Positions 48,801 through 58,545 of a stretch of DNA of 64,000 bases are shown one piece after another (the stretch's first letter is position 1; each line of letters opens with the position of its first letter). The DNA lies in NCBI RefSeq assembly GCF_010882125.1, contig NZ_JAAGVZ010000007.1, positions 160,441-224,440 on the forward strand. Reading direction: 5' to 3'. The notes under the pieces are model-generated. The model ran no database searches. It was not told the origin of the DNA and saw nothing but the letters and a program-made list of their open reading frames with translations. The translations under genes were made by a program, and so were the position numbers. The DNA is from Peribacillus alkalitolerans (GTDB taxonomy: Bacteria; Bacillota; Bacilli; Bacillales; DSM-1321).

Positions 48801-50193
48801 ATACCAACCTAACGCGCACAATTATACAAAGGTTTTGTTCGGTGAAGATAACGTCTATAGAGCTGGAACAATCGGAACAGTTGCCGATAAAACAGCGTAT
48901 GGGTATGTAAAGGGATATGCGCAGGAAAATAATCTGCATTTACGGGGTGCTGAAGTTGATCGGCTTTCATCAGGCTGCGTTGGAGTGAAGAGGACAACCG
49001 GGCAGCATCCAGGTGGAATCATTGTTGTACCTGATTATATGGAAGTGTATGATTTCACACCGATTCAATTCCCTGCAGACTCGCAAACTTCAGAATGGAA
49101 AACGACACATTTTGACTTCCATTCCATTCATGATAATTTGTTAAAGCTAGATATTTTAGGACATGATGACCCGACGGTTATAAGGATGCTTCAGGATCTC
49201 AGTGGAATTGATCCTAAAACCATCCCTACGGATGACCCTGAAGTCATGAAGATATTTAGTGGTACTGAATCTTTGGGTGTAACTGAAGAGCAAATTATGT
49301 GTAAAACTGGCACACTTGGAATACCTGAGTTTGGAACAAGATTCGTTCGACAAATGTTAGAGGATACAAAACCAACTACTTTTTCTGAACTGGTTCAAAT
49401 CTCTGGTCTATCACATGGTACTGACGTTTGGCTTGGGAACGCCCAAGAGCTTATTCATAATTCCATTTGTACCTTAAGTGAAGTAATTGGATGTCGTGAC
49501 GATATCATGGTTTATTTAATTTACCAAGGCCTAGAGCCTTCGCTTGCATTCAAAATCATGGAATCGGTACGTAAGGGTAAAGGTCTTTCTGATGAATTTG
49601 AGGCAGAAATGAGGAAAAACGATGTACCGGAATGGTATATAGACTCATGTAAGAAAATTAAGTACATGTTCCCTAAAGCGCATGCTGCTGCTTACGTATT
49701 GATGGCTGTTCGGATTGCTTATTTCAAAGTCCATCTGCCACTTCTGTACTATGCTGCATATTTTACAGTCCGTGCAGAAGATTTTGATATAGAGGCTATG
49801 GCTAGAGGCTCACAAGCGATAAAGGCAAAAATTGACGAGATAAATGCCAAAGGCTTAGATGCATCTCCAAAAGAGAAAAATACATTAACTGTATTGGAGC
49901 TTGCATTAGAAATGTGTGAAAGAGGATTTTCATTCAAAAAGGTTGATTTGTACAAATCTAGTGCATCTGAATTTATCATTGATGGAAACTCCTTGCTGCC
50001 ACCATTCAATTCTATTCCTGGTCTAGGAACAAATGCAGCTTTCAATATTGTCAATGCTCGTGCAGAAGGAGAATTCCTTTCTAAAGAAGACCTTCAAAAG
50101 CGAGGAAAAGTATCAAAAACGATCATTGAATACCTGGACAGCCAAGGCTGCTTAGAATCACTTCCAGATCAAAATCAGCTATCATTATTTTAA
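45880..50193 (+). CDS. polC: DNA polymerase III alpha subunit, PolC type
   Basis: PolC is the main replicative polymerase of low-GC Gram-positives, with its own proofreading exonuclease. The 1437 residues show N-terminal domains, an OB fold (about 235-325), and a PHP domain beginning at [15 protein letters not shown] near 337. It is interrupted by a DEDDh exonuclease beginning [11 protein letters not shown] near 420. A Cys4 zinc finger (CPSC ... CPKC) is near 910. The polymerase palm has [11 protein letters not shown] near 965. A C-terminal helix-hairpin-helix region follows. The ATG comes after GGAGGGAGAA. Confidence 0.97.
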   Translation: MQEQSNQGRERFNMLLQQLQLTEDAILTYFQNAEIEKLYIERQAKKWHFQFKLENILPYSVHTRFSSQLMKTFSHIANISYTINVKNQHVTEEQIKDYWSNCLSELDGGSPALISLLNEQQPKVIGHKMIVQARNEAEVGQLKKKYSGLLSNIYQNYGFPPLVLEAEVSNNQDGYEQFLAEKEKEDKEKGMAALLDMMKKDSESKDEPEDTGPLKIGYTIKDDADFRRMEQIMDEERRIAIEGYVFDAETKELRSGRTLLTFKITDYTSSLLVKMFSRDKEDASTLARVKKGMWLRVQGSIQNDTFVRDLVMIANDINEIKAQGRKDLASEDEKRVELHLHTPMSQMDAVSSVSTLISQAKKWGHKAIAVTDHAVVQSFPEAYGAGKKNDIKILYGVEVNLVDDGVPIAYNPSHRLLEDDTFVVFDVETTGLSAVYDTIIELAAVKIKGGEIIDRFESFANPHHPLSATTIDLTGITDDMVRDAPEVPEVLTKFKDWTGDSVLVAHNASFDMGFLNVGYRKLGFGKSNNPVIDTLELGRFLYPDLKNHRLNTLAKKFDIELTQHHRAIYDAEATGYLMIKMLKDSTEKGILYHDQFNEHMGEGNAFKRSRPSHAILLAQNEIGLKNIFKLVSISHLHYFFRVPRIPRSVLQQHREGILVGSACDKGEVFEGMMQKAIEEVEDIADFYDYFEVHPKPVYAHLIEMEYVRDEKSLEGIISNIVKLGKKLNKPVVATGNVHYLEPNDKIYRKILINSQGGANPLNRHKLPDVHFRTTDEMLKEFSFLDAEDAKEIVVTNTNKIADMIDEIKPIKDDLYTPKIEGADEEMREMSYSMARSIYGEQLPEIVEARLEKELKSIIGHGFAVIYLISHKLVKKSLNDGYLVGSRGSVGSSLVATMTEITEVNPLPPHYVCPSCKHSEFFNDGSVGSGFDLPNKDCPKCGDQYKKDGHDIPFETFLGFKGDKVPDIDLNFSGEYQPNAHNYTKVLFGEDNVYRAGTIGTVADKTAYGYVKGYAQENNLHLRGAEVDRLSSGCVGVKRTTGQHPGGIIVVPDYMEVYDFTPIQFPADSQTSEWKTTHFDFHSIHDNLLKLDILGHDDPTVIRMLQDLSGIDPKTIPTDDPEVMKIFSGTESLGVTEEQIMCKTGTLGIPEFGTRFVRQMLEDTKPTTFSELVQISGLSHGTDVWLGNAQELIHNSICTLSEVIGCRDDIMVYLIYQGLEPSLAFKIMESVRKGKGLSDEFEAEMRKNDVPEWYIDSCKKIKYMFPKAHAAAYVLMAVRIAYFKVHLPLLYYAAYFTVRAEDFDIEAMARGSQAIKAKIDEINAKGLDASPKEKNTLTVLELALEMCERGFSFKKVDLYKSSASEFIIDGNSLLPPFNSIPGLGTNAAFNIVNARAEGEFLSKEDLQKRGKVSKTIIEYLDSQGCLESLPDQNQLSLF

Positions 50194-50253
50194 TTTACGG
50201 GAGTTTTCATAGAGGTTGTGCTTTTTTAGTGTAATTTCACTAAAAACATCTGA

Positions 50254-50384
50254 GTTGATTGTAGCGGAGGGCACTTGACTCCTGCGGGAAATAGAGGGAA
50301 GTGGGAGGCCCCACAGGCGGATACTCCGAGGAGGCTCCCATTCCTCCCCGCGGAAAGCAAGTGCCTGGAGCGGAAAATTAACGG
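50254..50384 (+). repeat. Repeat C copy 1, upstream of rimP
   Basis: A GC-rich palindromic element of about 130 bases in AT-rich surroundings. GGCACTTGACTCCTGCGGG near its left end pairs with CCGCGGAAAGCAAGTGCC near its right end. A related copy lies at 60782-60899. I know similar elements as frequent intergenic repeats in Bacillaceae. The rest of the polC-rimP gap holds the promoter and hairpin listed separately. Confidence 0.75.
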
Positions 50385-50438
50385 ACAAACTTCATAATAA
50401 AGAGTCTAATTTAATAAGGCTGCATTTATGTTTCCAAT

Positions 50439-50467
50439 TTGCATAAATAGAGCAAGTATGGTATATT
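50439..50467 (+). promoter_or_regulatory. SigA promoter of the rimP-nusA-infB operon
   Basis: TTGCAT (50439-50444), exactly 17 bases, then TATATT (50462-50467). Transcription should start near 50474, leaving a leader of about 130 bases before rimP. Confidence 0.6.
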
Positions 50468-50498
50468 TTCTAAAGAATTACTAAGATAAGGCAAAGAC

Positions 50499-50523
50499 GA
50501 GAGTGGGGAAACCCGCTCTTTTG
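50499..50523 (+). terminator. Terminator-like hairpin in the rimP-nusA leader
   Basis: GAGAGTGGG (50499-50507) pairs with CCCGCTCTT (50512-50520), including two G-U pairs, around a GAAA tetraloop. Only three to four Ts follow. Weak intrinsic terminators of this kind can depend on NusA, which is encoded downstream, so an autoregulatory attenuator is plausible. Confidence 0.55.
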
Positions 50524-50604
50524 TATTGTATATGAAGATTTTAATCATCCTATATAGTGATACTTCAAATAAATACAAAATCGCCGTTGGTAAGGAGGGA
50601 CCAT

Positions 50605-51078
50605 ATGAGCAAGAAAGTCACCGAGATTGTCGAAGAACTTCTAGTGCCAATCTTGGAAGGTCTTCAGCTGGAATTGGTAGATGTCGAGTATGTGAAAGAA
50701 GGAAAAAGCTGGTTCCTTCGCGTATATATCGATAAAGTGAATGGAATTGATATCGAAGAATGTGGAATCGTCAGTGAAAAACTTAGTGAAAAACTTGATG
50801 AACTAGATCCTATTGAACATAACTATTTTCTAGAAGTTTCTTCTCCAGGTGCAGAAAGACCACTTAAAAAGGAAAAGGACTATGTGAAGGCTATCGGTAA
50901 AAATGTTTATGTGAAAACATATGAGCCAATCCTTGACAACAAGGAATTTGAAGGGGTCCTTAAAGCATATGACGGTGAGTCCCTGACGATTGAAGTGAAA
51001 ATTAAAACTCGTAAAAAGGAAGTTGTCATTCCATTTGAAAAAGTCGCTAAAGCAAGGCTAGCAGTTGTCTTTTCGTAA
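50605..51078 (+). CDS. rimP: Ribosome maturation factor RimP
   Basis: RimP assists early 30S assembly. ATG 50605 follows TAAGGAGGGACC and gives 157 residues. An N-terminal alpha/beta domain ([23 protein letters not shown] in order) is followed by the block [13 protein letters not shown] and a C-terminal SH3-like domain. It starts the conserved rimP-nusA-ylxR-ylxQ-infB-ylxP-rbfA operon. Confidence 0.95.
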   Translation: MSKKVTEIVEELLVPILEGLQLELVDVEYVKEGKSWFLRVYIDKVNGIDIEECGIVSEKLSEKLDELDPIEHNYFLEVSSPGAERPLKKEKDYVKAIGKNVYVKTYEPILDNKEFEGVLKAYDGESLTIEVKIKTRKKEVVIPFEKVAKARLAVVFS

Positions 51079-51118
51079 TGAAGAATGGCTATGAAAGATC
51101 GAAGGGGGATTTTAAAAA

Positions 51119-52249
51119 ATGAGCAGTGAATTATTAGATGCTCTTAACCATTTGGAAAAAGAAAAAGGGATTTCTCGTGACGTTTTGATTGAAGCGATTG
51201 AGGCTGCCCTTGTCTCCGCATATAAGAGGAATTTTAACCAAGCCCAAAATGTACGTATTGATTTAAACCTTGAAAAAGGTTCAATGCGAGTGTTCGCACG
51301 AAAAGATGTCGTAGATGAAGTATTTGATTCCCGTTTGGAAATCTCTGTTGCTGACGCAAGACAAATGAACCCTAACTACCAAGTAGAAGACGTGGTAGAA
51401 ATGGAAGTGACACCAAAAGATTTTGGACGCATTGCAGCACAAACAGCAAAACAAGTGGTAACACAACGTGTTCGAGAAGCAGAACGTGGAATCATCTACT
51501 CTGAATTCATCGATCGTGAAGAAGATATCATGAATGGGATCGTTCAAAGAATTGATTCCCGTTATATTTATGTAAGCTTGGGTAAAATTGAAGCACTCTT
51601 ACCTGTGAGTGAGCAAATGCCTAATGAAACATATCAACCACATGATAGAATAAAAGTGTATATCACTAAAGTTGAAAAAACGTCCAAGGGACCTCAAATC
51701 TTTGTTTCAAGAACACATCCTGGACTTTTAAAACGTCTATTTGAGAACGAAGTTCCTGAAATCTTTGATGGTACGGTAGAAATTAAATCCGTAGCACGTG
51801 AAGCAGGAGACCGTTCAAAAATCTCGGTTCACTCAGATAATCCTGAGGTTGATCCAGTTGGATCCTGCGTAGGGCAAAAAGGACAACGCGTTCAATTTAT
51901 TGTCAATGAATTGAAAGGTGAAAAAATCGATATCGTCAAATGGTCAGAAGATCCTGTGGTGTTTGTTGCAAATGCTTTAAGTCCATCAAAGGTACTTGAT
52001 GTAATTGTCCATGATGAAGAAAAAGGTACAACGGTTGTTGTTCCAGATTACCAATTATCACTGGCGATTGGAAAACGCGGTCAAAATGCACGCCTTGCTG
52101 CTAAATTGACTGGATGGAAAATCGACATTAAGAGTGAAAGTGAAGCTCGTGAAGTAGGAATCTACCCAAGAGATCTTGATCCATTATTGAGCAGCACTAG
52201 CATGGATAACGATGAGTATGACGATTTTGAAGATGATGATCAAGAGTAA
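51119..52249 (+). CDS. nusA: Transcription termination/antitermination factor NusA
   Basis: NusA binds RNA polymerase and promotes pausing and hairpin termination. The 376 residues contain the N-terminal polymerase-binding domain (1 to about 125), an S1 domain (about 135-200, RIDSRYIYVSLGKIEALLP), and KH1 and KH2 domains with GSCVGQKGQRVQ and LAIGKRGQNARLAAKL. An Asp/Glu-rich tail ends the protein, and the acidic repeats of proteobacterial NusA are absent, as in other bacilli. The SD is AAGGGGG. Confidence 0.97.
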   Translation: MSSELLDALNHLEKEKGISRDVLIEAIEAALVSAYKRNFNQAQNVRIDLNLEKGSMRVFARKDVVDEVFDSRLEISVADARQMNPNYQVEDVVEMEVTPKDFGRIAAQTAKQVVTQRVREAERGIIYSEFIDREEDIMNGIVQRIDSRYIYVSLGKIEALLPVSEQMPNETYQPHDRIKVYITKVEKTSKGPQIFVSRTHPGLLKRLFENEVPEIFDGTVEIKSVAREAGDRSKISVHSDNPEVDPVGSCVGQKGQRVQFIVNELKGEKIDIVKWSEDPVVFVANALSPSKVLDVIVHDEEKGTTVVVPDYQLSLAIGKRGQNARLAAKLTGWKIDIKSESEAREVGIYPRDLDPLLSSTSMDNDEYDDFEDDDQE

Positions 52250-52263
52250 TTGAGGTGAACAAG

Positions 52264-52548
52264 TTGGCAAGCCAAAAGAAAATACCTCTTCGTAAATGTG
52301 TTGCTACTGGTGAAATGAGACCAAAAAAAGAAATGATTCGAATCGTGCGATCAAAGGAAGGCGAGGTCTTTATTGACCAGACTGGGAAAAAATCTGGTCG
52401 GGGAGCCTATTTGACGCTTGATAAAGAAGTCATTATGAATGCCAGAAAGAAAGATATTCTGTCAAAGCATTTACAAGCAGAGATCGATGCTTCTCTTTAC
52501 GAAGAATTACTTCAACTTGTTGAAAAGGAGAACCATTCTGCAAAATGA
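52264..52548 (+). CDS. ylxR: YlxR (DUF448) RNA-binding protein
   Basis: The 94-residue basic protein has the YlxR signature [16 protein letters not shown] and [13 protein letters not shown]. YlxR proteins bind RNA, and B. subtilis YlxR (RnpM) has been linked to RNase P. TTG 52264 follows GAGGTGA at a good distance; GTG 52255 overlaps that SD. The stop overlaps the ylxQ start. Confidence 0.9.
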   Translation: MASQKKIPLRKCVATGEMRPKKEMIRIVRSKEGEVFIDQTGKKSGRGAYLTLDKEVIMNARKKDILSKHLQAEIDASLYEELLQLVEKENHSAK

Positions 52549-52847
52549 ATCAACCACAATGGATGTCTCTATTAGGATTGGCAAATCGGGCGCGTAAGCT
52601 GATATCAGGGGAAGAGTTAGTCATCAAAGAGGTTAGGAACGGTAAGGCAAAGCTAGTTATTTTGTCCAATGACGCTTCCAATAATACTGAAAAGAAGATT
52701 ACGGATAAATGCAGCTACTACAATGTCCCAGTTGTCAAAGTGGAGGACCGGACCCAACTAGGTCATGCGATTGGTAAGGACGCACGGGTAGTGATCGCAG
52801 TGTTGGATGAGGGTTTCGCGAACAAACTTCGCACGTTGCTCGATTAA
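52545..52847 (+). CDS. ylxQ: YlxQ, L7Ae-family RNA-binding protein
   Basis: The 100-residue protein has the L7Ae/L30e fold, shown by [18 protein letters not shown] and [16 protein letters not shown], plus [18 protein letters not shown]. Members bind kink-turn RNA. It overlaps ylxR (ATGA) and is 19 bases from infB. A ribosome-linked role is inferred from the operon. Confidence 0.9.
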   Translation: MNQPQWMSLLGLANRARKLISGEELVIKEVRNGKAKLVILSNDASNNTEKKITDKCSYYNVPVVKVEDRTQLGHAIGKDARVVIAVLDEGFANKLRTLLD

Positions 52848-52866
52848 ATATTACGGGGGTGAACGT

Positions 52867-55113
52867 ATGACGAAGATACGTGTGTACGAATATGCAAAGA
52901 AACACAATGTTTCAAGTAAAGTAATAATAAATAAGCTTAAAGAAATGGATATTGAGGTAAGCAATCATATGACAGCAATCGATGATACAACAGTACAAAA
53001 ATTAGACGGTTCTTTCCAAACAAAAAAGGGTAGTGGCGAAGCTAAAGAGAAACAGCAGCAACCACAAAACTCTGCTGCAGAACAAACACCTGCAATTGAA
53101 GAAAATAGCGATGTAAAAGAAGGCAAGTACGATGATACATTAGATGATAATAGCGTTAGTACTCAGAAACTAAAGAAAAAGCCAGTACCTAAACCAGGAG
53201 TAAGTAATAACAAATTCTTCCAGGACAAACAGGCTACTGAATCCAAAGCATTTAAAGGTAAAAACAATAATAACAACAACAATAGAAACAAATCTTCTAA
53301 AGGTAGAACTACTCCTAATACTCAATATCAGCAACCTGCAGCAAAAAAGAAGGAGTTACCAAGTAAAATCGTTTTCACAGATTCCTTAACAGTTGCAGAA
53401 TTGGCTAAAAAGTTACACCGTGAACCATCAGAAATCATCAAAAAGTTATTCCTTCTTGGTGTAATGGCAACCATCAATCAATCACTTGAAAAAGATGCAA
53501 TTGAATTGATCGCAGCTGAATACGGTGTAGAAGTCGAAGAAGAAATCAAAATCGATATTAACGATTTAGAAGCACATATTGTTACAGAGGATGATCCAGC
53601 TAAACTTGAAGAGCGTCCATCGGTCGTAACAATCATGGGTCACGTTGACCACGGTAAAACGACTCTTTTGGATAGCATCCGTAATACAAAGGTAACTGAA
53701 GGAGAAGCGGGTGGGATCACTCAGCATATTGGTGCTTATCAGGTTCAAGTAAATGATAAGAAAATCACATTCCTTGATACTCCTGGTCACGCGGCCTTCA
53801 CTACAATGCGTGCACGTGGAGCTAAAGTTACTGATATCACGATCCTTGTTGTTGCAGCTGATGATGGTGTTATGCCTCAAACAGTTGAAGCGATTGCCCA
53901 TGCTAAAGCTGCTGAAGTTCCAATTATCGTTGCGGTAAACAAAATGGATAAACCTGCTGCAAACCCTGACCGCGTAATGCAAGAATTAAGCGATCGTGGA
54001 TTGGTTCCTGAAGCTTGGGGCGGGGAAACGATTTTCGTACCGATTTCCGCTAAAAAAGGCGAAGGTATCGATGAGTTATTAGAAATGATTCTACTTGTTG
54101 GTGAAGTAGAAGAATATAAAGCGAACCCAGATCGCAAAGCTGTCGGAACAGTAATCGAAGCTGAGTTAGATAAAGGACGCGGATCTGTTGCTACATTGCT
54201 TGTCCAAAACGGTACATTAAAAGTTGGAGACCCAATTGTAGTGGGTAGTGCATATGGACGTGTTCGTGCAATGGTAAACGACCTAGGAAGACGTGTTAAG
54301 GAAGCTGGCCCATCTACTCCGGTTGAAATCACTGGTTTAAATGGTGTTCCACAAGCAGGTGATCGATTCGTTGTATTTGAAGACGAAAAAACAGCCCGCC
54401 AAGTTGGGGAAGCTCGTTCACAAGAACAGATTCAATCTCAACGTAGAGAGTCGTCACGTGTTACACTTGAAAACCTTTTTGAACAAATGAAGCAAGGTGA
54501 AGTTAAAGATATTAACATCGTCCTTAAAGCAGACGTTCAAGGTTCTGCAGAGGCACTTGCTGCTTCCCTTCAAAAAATTGAAGTAGAAGGCGTTAAAGTG
54601 AAAATTATCCATAGCGGTGTTGGTGCAATCAATGAACATGATATCATGCTGGCAACTGCTTCCAACGCAATTGTTATTGGTTTTAACGTCCGTCCAGATG
54701 TAAATGCTAAACGTACAGCTGATTCTGAAAATGTTGACGTTCGTCTACACAGCATCATCTATAAAGTTATTGAAGAAATTGAATCTGCGATGAAGGGTAT
54801 GCTTGATCCTGAATTCCAAGAGAAAGTTATTGGTCAGGCTGAAGTCCGTACTACATTCAAAGTATCTAAAGTGGGTACAATCGCTGGTTCTTATGTTACA
54901 GATGGAAAAATCACTCGTGACAGCGGTATCCGCATCATCCGTCAAGGCGTTGTAGTCTATGAAGGTGAAGTGGATGCACTTAAACGATTCAAGGATGACG
55001 CTAAAGAGGTTTCCCAAGGTTACGAATGTGGTATTACGATTAAAAACTACAATGACCTTAAAGAAGGAGACATCATTGAAGCGTATATCATGGAGGAAAT
55101 CGAGCGTAAATGA
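52867..55113 (+). CDS. infB: Translation initiation factor IF-2
   Basis: IF-2 brings fMet-tRNA to the 30S subunit and drives subunit joining. ATG 52867 follows CGGGGGTGAAC and gives 748 residues. IF2N begins at [17 protein letters not shown] long disordered region holds an Asn run near residue 135. The GTPase has G1 [13 protein letters not shown] near 258, DTPGHAAF (G3) and NKMDKPAA (G4). The C-terminal domains end [25 protein letters not shown] sequence. The frame starting at 52807 overlaps ylxQ and was rejected. Confidence 0.97.
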   Translation: MTKIRVYEYAKKHNVSSKVIINKLKEMDIEVSNHMTAIDDTTVQKLDGSFQTKKGSGEAKEKQQQPQNSAAEQTPAIEENSDVKEGKYDDTLDDNSVSTQKLKKKPVPKPGVSNNKFFQDKQATESKAFKGKNNNNNNNRNKSSKGRTTPNTQYQQPAAKKKELPSKIVFTDSLTVAELAKKLHREPSEIIKKLFLLGVMATINQSLEKDAIELIAAEYGVEVEEEIKIDINDLEAHIVTEDDPAKLEERPSVVTIMGHVDHGKTTLLDSIRNTKVTEGEAGGITQHIGAYQVQVNDKKITFLDTPGHAAFTTMRARGAKVTDITILVVAADDGVMPQTVEAIAHAKAAEVPIIVAVNKMDKPAANPDRVMQELSDRGLVPEAWGGETIFVPISAKKGEGIDELLEMILLVGEVEEYKANPDRKAVGTVIEAELDKGRGSVATLLVQNGTLKVGDPIVVGSAYGRVRAMVNDLGRRVKEAGPSTPVEITGLNGVPQAGDRFVVFEDEKTARQVGEARSQEQIQSQRRESSRVTLENLFEQMKQGEVKDINIVLKADVQGSAEALAASLQKIEVEGVKVKIIHSGVGAINEHDIMLATASNAIVIGFNVRPDVNAKRTADSENVDVRLHSIIYKVIEEIESAMKGMLDPEFQEKVIGQAEVRTTFKVSKVGTIAGSYVTDGKITRDSGIRIIRQGVVVYEGEVDALKRFKDDAKEVSQGYECGITIKNYNDLKEGDIIEAYIMEEIERK

Positions 55114-55388
55114 TAGGATATGCCGAATTTGAATGTATCATTTTCGATTCCCATTCCTTAAAAGAAAAACGAGCCGTGCTTCAGCGTGTGATGTCACGGC
55201 TCAAACAAAAGTATAATGTATCCGTTGCTGAGGTGGATTTTCAAGATACATGGCAAAGAAGTAAGCTTGCCATTGTGACTGTATCATCTTCGAAGGTAGC
55301 GTCAGAAAGAGAATTACAAAATGCGTTAAGCTTTTTCGATTCTTTTCCTGAGGTCGAACGCACGATAACAGAAATTGAATGGCTTTAG
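55110..55388 (+). CDS. ylxP: YlxP (DUF503) small protein
   Basis: This 92-residue protein has the DUF503 pattern [20 protein letters not shown] and [16 protein letters not shown]. Its function is unclear, but its constant place between infB and rbfA suggests ribosome maturation or RNA binding. The start overlaps the infB stop. Confidence 0.9.
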   Translation: MIGYAEFECIIFDSHSLKEKRAVLQRVMSRLKQKYNVSVAEVDFQDTWQRSKLAIVTVSSSKVASERELQNALSFFDSFPEVERTITEIEWL

Positions 55389-55404
55389 ATAACGAGGTGA
55401 TGAT

Positions 55405-55791
55405 ATGAGCCTTCGTGCAAATCGTGTTGGTGAACAAATGAAAAAAGAACTAACTGAAATTATCGGGAGAAAGATTAAGGATCCTAGAATCGGGTTCGTA
55501 ACAGTTACGGATGTTAGAGTAACTGGAGATCTTCAACAAGCTACTGTTTATATTTCAGTTTTAGGTAACGAAACACAAAAGCAAAATTCTCTGATTGGTC
55601 TTTCTAAAGCAAAAGGTTTCATCCGCTCTGAGATTGGACAACGTATTCGCTTACGTAAAACCCCGGAAATCACATTCGAGTTTGATGAATCCATTAGCTA
55701 TGGAAATCGTATCAATACAATCATCCATCAATTGAATGCGGAGAAATCCGATGATGCGAACCAAGACGAAGTAGAAACTGAAAACGAATAA
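55405..55791 (+). CDS. rbfA: Ribosome-binding factor A
   Basis: RbfA is a KH-type 30S maturation factor that acts near helix 1 of 16S rRNA and is needed in the cold. The 128 residues begin [19 protein letters not shown] and include [20 protein letters not shown] and [21 protein letters not shown] in order. The SD is GAGGTGA. It ends the operon before a terminator. Confidence 0.96.
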   Translation: MSLRANRVGEQMKKELTEIIGRKIKDPRIGFVTVTDVRVTGDLQQATVYISVLGNETQKQNSLIGLSKAKGFIRSEIGQRIRLRKTPEITFEFDESISYGNRINTIIHQLNAEKSDDANQDEVETENE

Positions 55792-55797
55792 TAAGAA

Positions 55798-55870
55798 GAG
55801 CTGACTCTAAAGCAGTCGCTTAAACAGTCATGTTTAAACGATTCTTTATATAGGGTCAGCTTTTATTTTT
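55798..55870 (+). terminator. Terminator after rbfA
   Basis: AGCTGACTCTA (55799-55809) pairs with TAGGGTCAGCT (55851-55861) across a loop that itself holds TTAAAC/GTTTAA. TTTATTTTT follows. Confidence 0.7.
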
Positions 55871-55967
55871 GCTAAGCTTATTTAATATTTAATCCTTATT
55901 GTACGGTATCTAATGAATCATTCATCCAATACTAATACATAGACGTCTTAGAACAGGAGGCGATTTT

Positions 55968-56885
55968 GTGGAAGGTATATTACCTCTACTTAAGCCAAAA
56001 GGGATGACATCCCATGATTGTGTATTTAAATTAAGAAAGCTTTTAAAAACAAAAAAAGTGGGCCATACAGGTACTCTGGATCCCGAAGTAACAGGTGTAT
56101 TACCCATTTGTGTAGGACGGGCCACTAAGATAGCTGAATATATTACAGATGCAGGAAAAGAGTATGTTGGGGAAGTGACTATTGGCACTGCAACAACGAC
56201 TGAGGACGCTCACGGTGAGATTGTTTCAAGCAAAGAGGTAGATCAGGTATTCTCAAGGCAACAAATTCTATCAGTACTTAATCAGTTTGTGGGAGAAATC
56301 ACCCAAATTCCCCCGATGTATTCGGCCATTAAAGTGAATGGGAAAAAATTATATGAATATGCAAGGGCTGGAATAGAAGTTGAAAGGCCGGTCCGTACAG
56401 TATCCATATATGAAATCGAATTGCTTGATGACCGAGAACAATTTGCAGGAGAATCGATATCTTTTCGTTTCCGAGTAAAATGCTCTAAAGGTACATATAT
56501 AAGAACTTTAGCAGTAATGATAGGAGAGTCATTAGGTTATCCTGCACACATGTCTCATTTGGTAAGGACACAATCGGCTTCATTTCAAATTGAGGACTGC
56601 TATTCTTTTGAAGATTTAGAAACCATGTCCCAAGAAGGTACAATTACGGATGCATTATTGCCACTTGAAACTGGAATCAGTCATTTGCCGAAAATTAAGA
56701 TTAATGATACAGTAGCAGAGAAAGTGAAAAATGGAGCAGTTTTGGGAAAAGAAGAGTGTGGCGTATTAATTCCAGATAGTCCGTTTGCGGTTTACTATCA
56801 TGATAACGTGTTGGCGATTTATCAGGAGCATCCCGATAAACCTTCTTTCATTAAACCTGTAAAAGTGCTTCGAATAGAATTGTAA
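55968..56885 (+). CDS. truB: tRNA pseudouridine-55 synthase TruB
   Basis: TruB isomerises U55 in the T-loop of tRNA. The 305 residues contain the catalytic Asp38 in GHTGTLDPEVTGVLPI, then IPPMYSAIKVNGKKLYEYAR and KCSKGTYIRTL, with a C-terminal PUA-like domain. The start is GTG 55968 after CAGGAGGCG. With trmFO it makes two T-loop modifiers in this window. Confidence 0.96.
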   Translation: MEGILPLLKPKGMTSHDCVFKLRKLLKTKKVGHTGTLDPEVTGVLPICVGRATKIAEYITDAGKEYVGEVTIGTATTTEDAHGEIVSSKEVDQVFSRQQILSVLNQFVGEITQIPPMYSAIKVNGKKLYEYARAGIEVERPVRTVSIYEIELLDDREQFAGESISFRFRVKCSKGTYIRTLAVMIGESLGYPAHMSHLVRTQSASFQIEDCYSFEDLETMSQEGTITDALLPLETGISHLPKIKINDTVAEKVKNGAVLGKEECGVLIPDSPFAVYYHDNVLAIYQEHPDKPSFIKPVKVLRIEL

Positions 56886-56939
56886 TTTCTACCTACACAT
56901 CAGTCGTGAAGGTTTGGTCTTAGAAAGAGGAGAAAAGCA

Positions 56940-57878
56940 TTGAAAGTTATTCATTTAAATCATCCACATAGTTTCGATAGAGAAGATTTTCCTCCACTTG
57001 TCATTGCATTGGGTTTTTTTGATGGAGTTCACTTAGGACATCAAAAGGTTATTAAGACGGCTATGGGGATTGCCAGAGAAAAAGCTATTAAATCGGCGGT
57101 CATTACATTTGATCCTCATCCATTGTCCGTATTGCGTAAACAAAATAAAGTCCATTATATAACTCCAGTTGATGAGAAAATAGAAAAAATCGGAGAACTG
57201 GGTGTCGATTATATTTTCGTGGTTCATTTTACTGAATCTTTTGCTAACTTACATCCACAAGAGTTTGTCGATCAATATTTAATCAAACTAAATGCCAAAC
57301 ATGTTGTTGCAGGATTTGATTATAGCTATGGTCATCTAGGAAAAGGAAATATGGAAACCCTTCCTTTTCATTCACGAGAGATGTTCTCTTCAACGATAGT
57401 TGAAAAAATGTCTAAAGATAAAGAAAAAGTGAGTTCGACTAGAATTAGACAATCTCTTTTAGAAGGTAATATGGAAGATTTCCTTACTTTGGCAGGTAGA
57501 TTCTATCAATCCAAGGGAAAAGTGATACATGGCGAAAAAAGAGGTAGGCAATTAGGATTTCCAACTGCAAATGTTGCGGTGGATCAAAACTATATCGTTC
57601 CATCCACCGGTGTCTATGCAGTTAGGGTATATGTTTGTGGGGCTTGGTACAATGGTGTATGCAATATAGGGTTTAAGCCAACTTTTCATAACCATAAACC
57701 TGAAAATCCAACTATTGAAGTACATATACTAGATTTTAGTTCTACTATATATGATGAACAGATTATTATAGAATGGCATAAACGATTAAGAAGTGAAAAG
57801 AAGTTCGAAGGATTAGAACAACTTGTGGCTCAAATTCAGAAAGATAAAGATGCTGCTCTTGAATATTTTCAATCATGA
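56940..57878 (+). CDS. ribF: Bifunctional riboflavin kinase / FAD synthetase
   Basis: RibF (RibC in B. subtilis) converts riboflavin to FMN and FAD. The 312 residues have an N-terminal nucleotidyltransferase domain (GFFDGVHLGHQKVI, and SSTRIRQSLLEGN near 165) and a C-terminal flavokinase domain with GRQLGFPTANVAVD and PSTGVYAVRV. The start is TTG 56940 after AAAGAGGAGAAAA. Confidence 0.96.
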   Translation: MKVIHLNHPHSFDREDFPPLVIALGFFDGVHLGHQKVIKTAMGIAREKAIKSAVITFDPHPLSVLRKQNKVHYITPVDEKIEKIGELGVDYIFVVHFTESFANLHPQEFVDQYLIKLNAKHVVAGFDYSYGHLGKGNMETLPFHSREMFSSTIVEKMSKDKEKVSSTRIRQSLLEGNMEDFLTLAGRFYQSKGKVIHGEKRGRQLGFPTANVAVDQNYIVPSTGVYAVRVYVCGAWYNGVCNIGFKPTFHNHKPENPTIEVHILDFSSTIYDEQIIIEWHKRLRSEKKFEGLEQLVAQIQKDKDAALEYFQS

Positions 57879-57901
57879 TCTTAAAGCTTGAATGTTAATA
57901 C

Positions 57902-57930
57902 TTGCTTTTTAGGCTAAAAACATGTATTCT
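57902..57930 (+). promoter_or_regulatory. Candidate promoter of rpsO
   Basis: TTGCTT (57902-57907), 17 bases, TATTCT (57925-57930). It predicts a leader of about 90 bases containing the S15-type structure. Confidence 0.5.
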
Positions 57931-57949
57931 ATTATTTGTATGAAATGAA

Positions 57950-58029
57950 CCTTTGCTTGGCTAGTCGATTCACCGACGCTGGCTCAGCTCTCGGGGATTT
58001 TTTATAACTATTATTATGAGGTGAATAAC
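57950..58029 (+). promoter_or_regulatory. rpsO leader, probable S15 autoregulatory RNA
   Basis: The leader has several short complementary GC-rich stretches (TCGATTCACCGA, GCTGGCTCAGC and CTCGGGGA) just before the SD. It resembles rpsO leaders of Bacillus/Geobacillus in which S15 binds its own mRNA. I judge this by position and compact structure, not by a model search. Confidence 0.5.
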
Positions 58030-58299
58030 ATGGCTTTAACTCAAGAGCGCAAAAACGCTATCATTAGCGAGTACAAAACACATGAGAACGATACTGGATC
58101 TCCAGAAGTTCAAATCGCTGTTCTAACTGAGGAAATCAACACTTTGAACGATCACTTACGTACGCACAAGAAGGACCACCACTCACGTCGCGGTCTTCTT
58201 AAAATGGTTGGTAAACGTCGTAATTTGTTAACATACCTTCGTAACAAGGATGTTGCTCGTTACCGTGATCTAATCAACAAATTAGGCTTACGTCGTTAA
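58030..58299 (+). CDS. rpsO: 30S ribosomal protein S15
   Basis: S15 binds 16S rRNA helices 20-22 early in assembly. ATG 58030 follows GAGGTGAATAAC and gives 89 residues, with [43 protein letters not shown] present in order. A GTG at 58021 lies inside the SD. Confidence 0.98.
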   Translation: MALTQERKNAIISEYKTHENDTGSPEVQIAVLTEEINTLNDHLRTHKKDHHSRRGLLKMVGKRRNLLTYLRNKDVARYRDLINKLGLRR

Positions 58300-58331
58300 T
58301 TAATACGAGAAGATTTTTCTTCTCATAGCTG

Positions 58332-58359
58332 GAAAGCGGGAACCTATCCCGCTTTTTTG
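58332..58359 (+). terminator. Terminator after rpsO
   Basis: AAAGCGGG and CCCGCTTT form an eight-base stem ending in six Ts. Confidence 0.8.
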
Positions 58360-58545
58360 TTTTATTTCCTCGACTATTAAAAAACTTTTTAAACCTTTAA
58401 TTATAATGCTGTTAATGTTTTATTCTTTAGTGCATAATAAGAATAGTGTGTTTTTATACATAATTTTTTTTTACATACAAAATATGTGGTTTGGGAAAAT
58501 AATTCCTAACCGTTTATGAAATAAAGAGAGGGGTTTCAAATAAAT

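Noticed and set aside
50526..50735. 69-codon + strand frame overlapping rimP
   Set aside because: It is out of frame with rimP, Arg/Ser-rich at its end, and the SD nearby serves rimP at 50605.
54748..55017. Several minus-strand frames inside infB
   Set aside because: All lie within the continuous IF-2 frame and lack supporting signals.
58400..58407. TATAAT before pnp as a promoter
   Set aside because: No acceptable -35 at 16-18 bases and no TGn extension; left uncalled.
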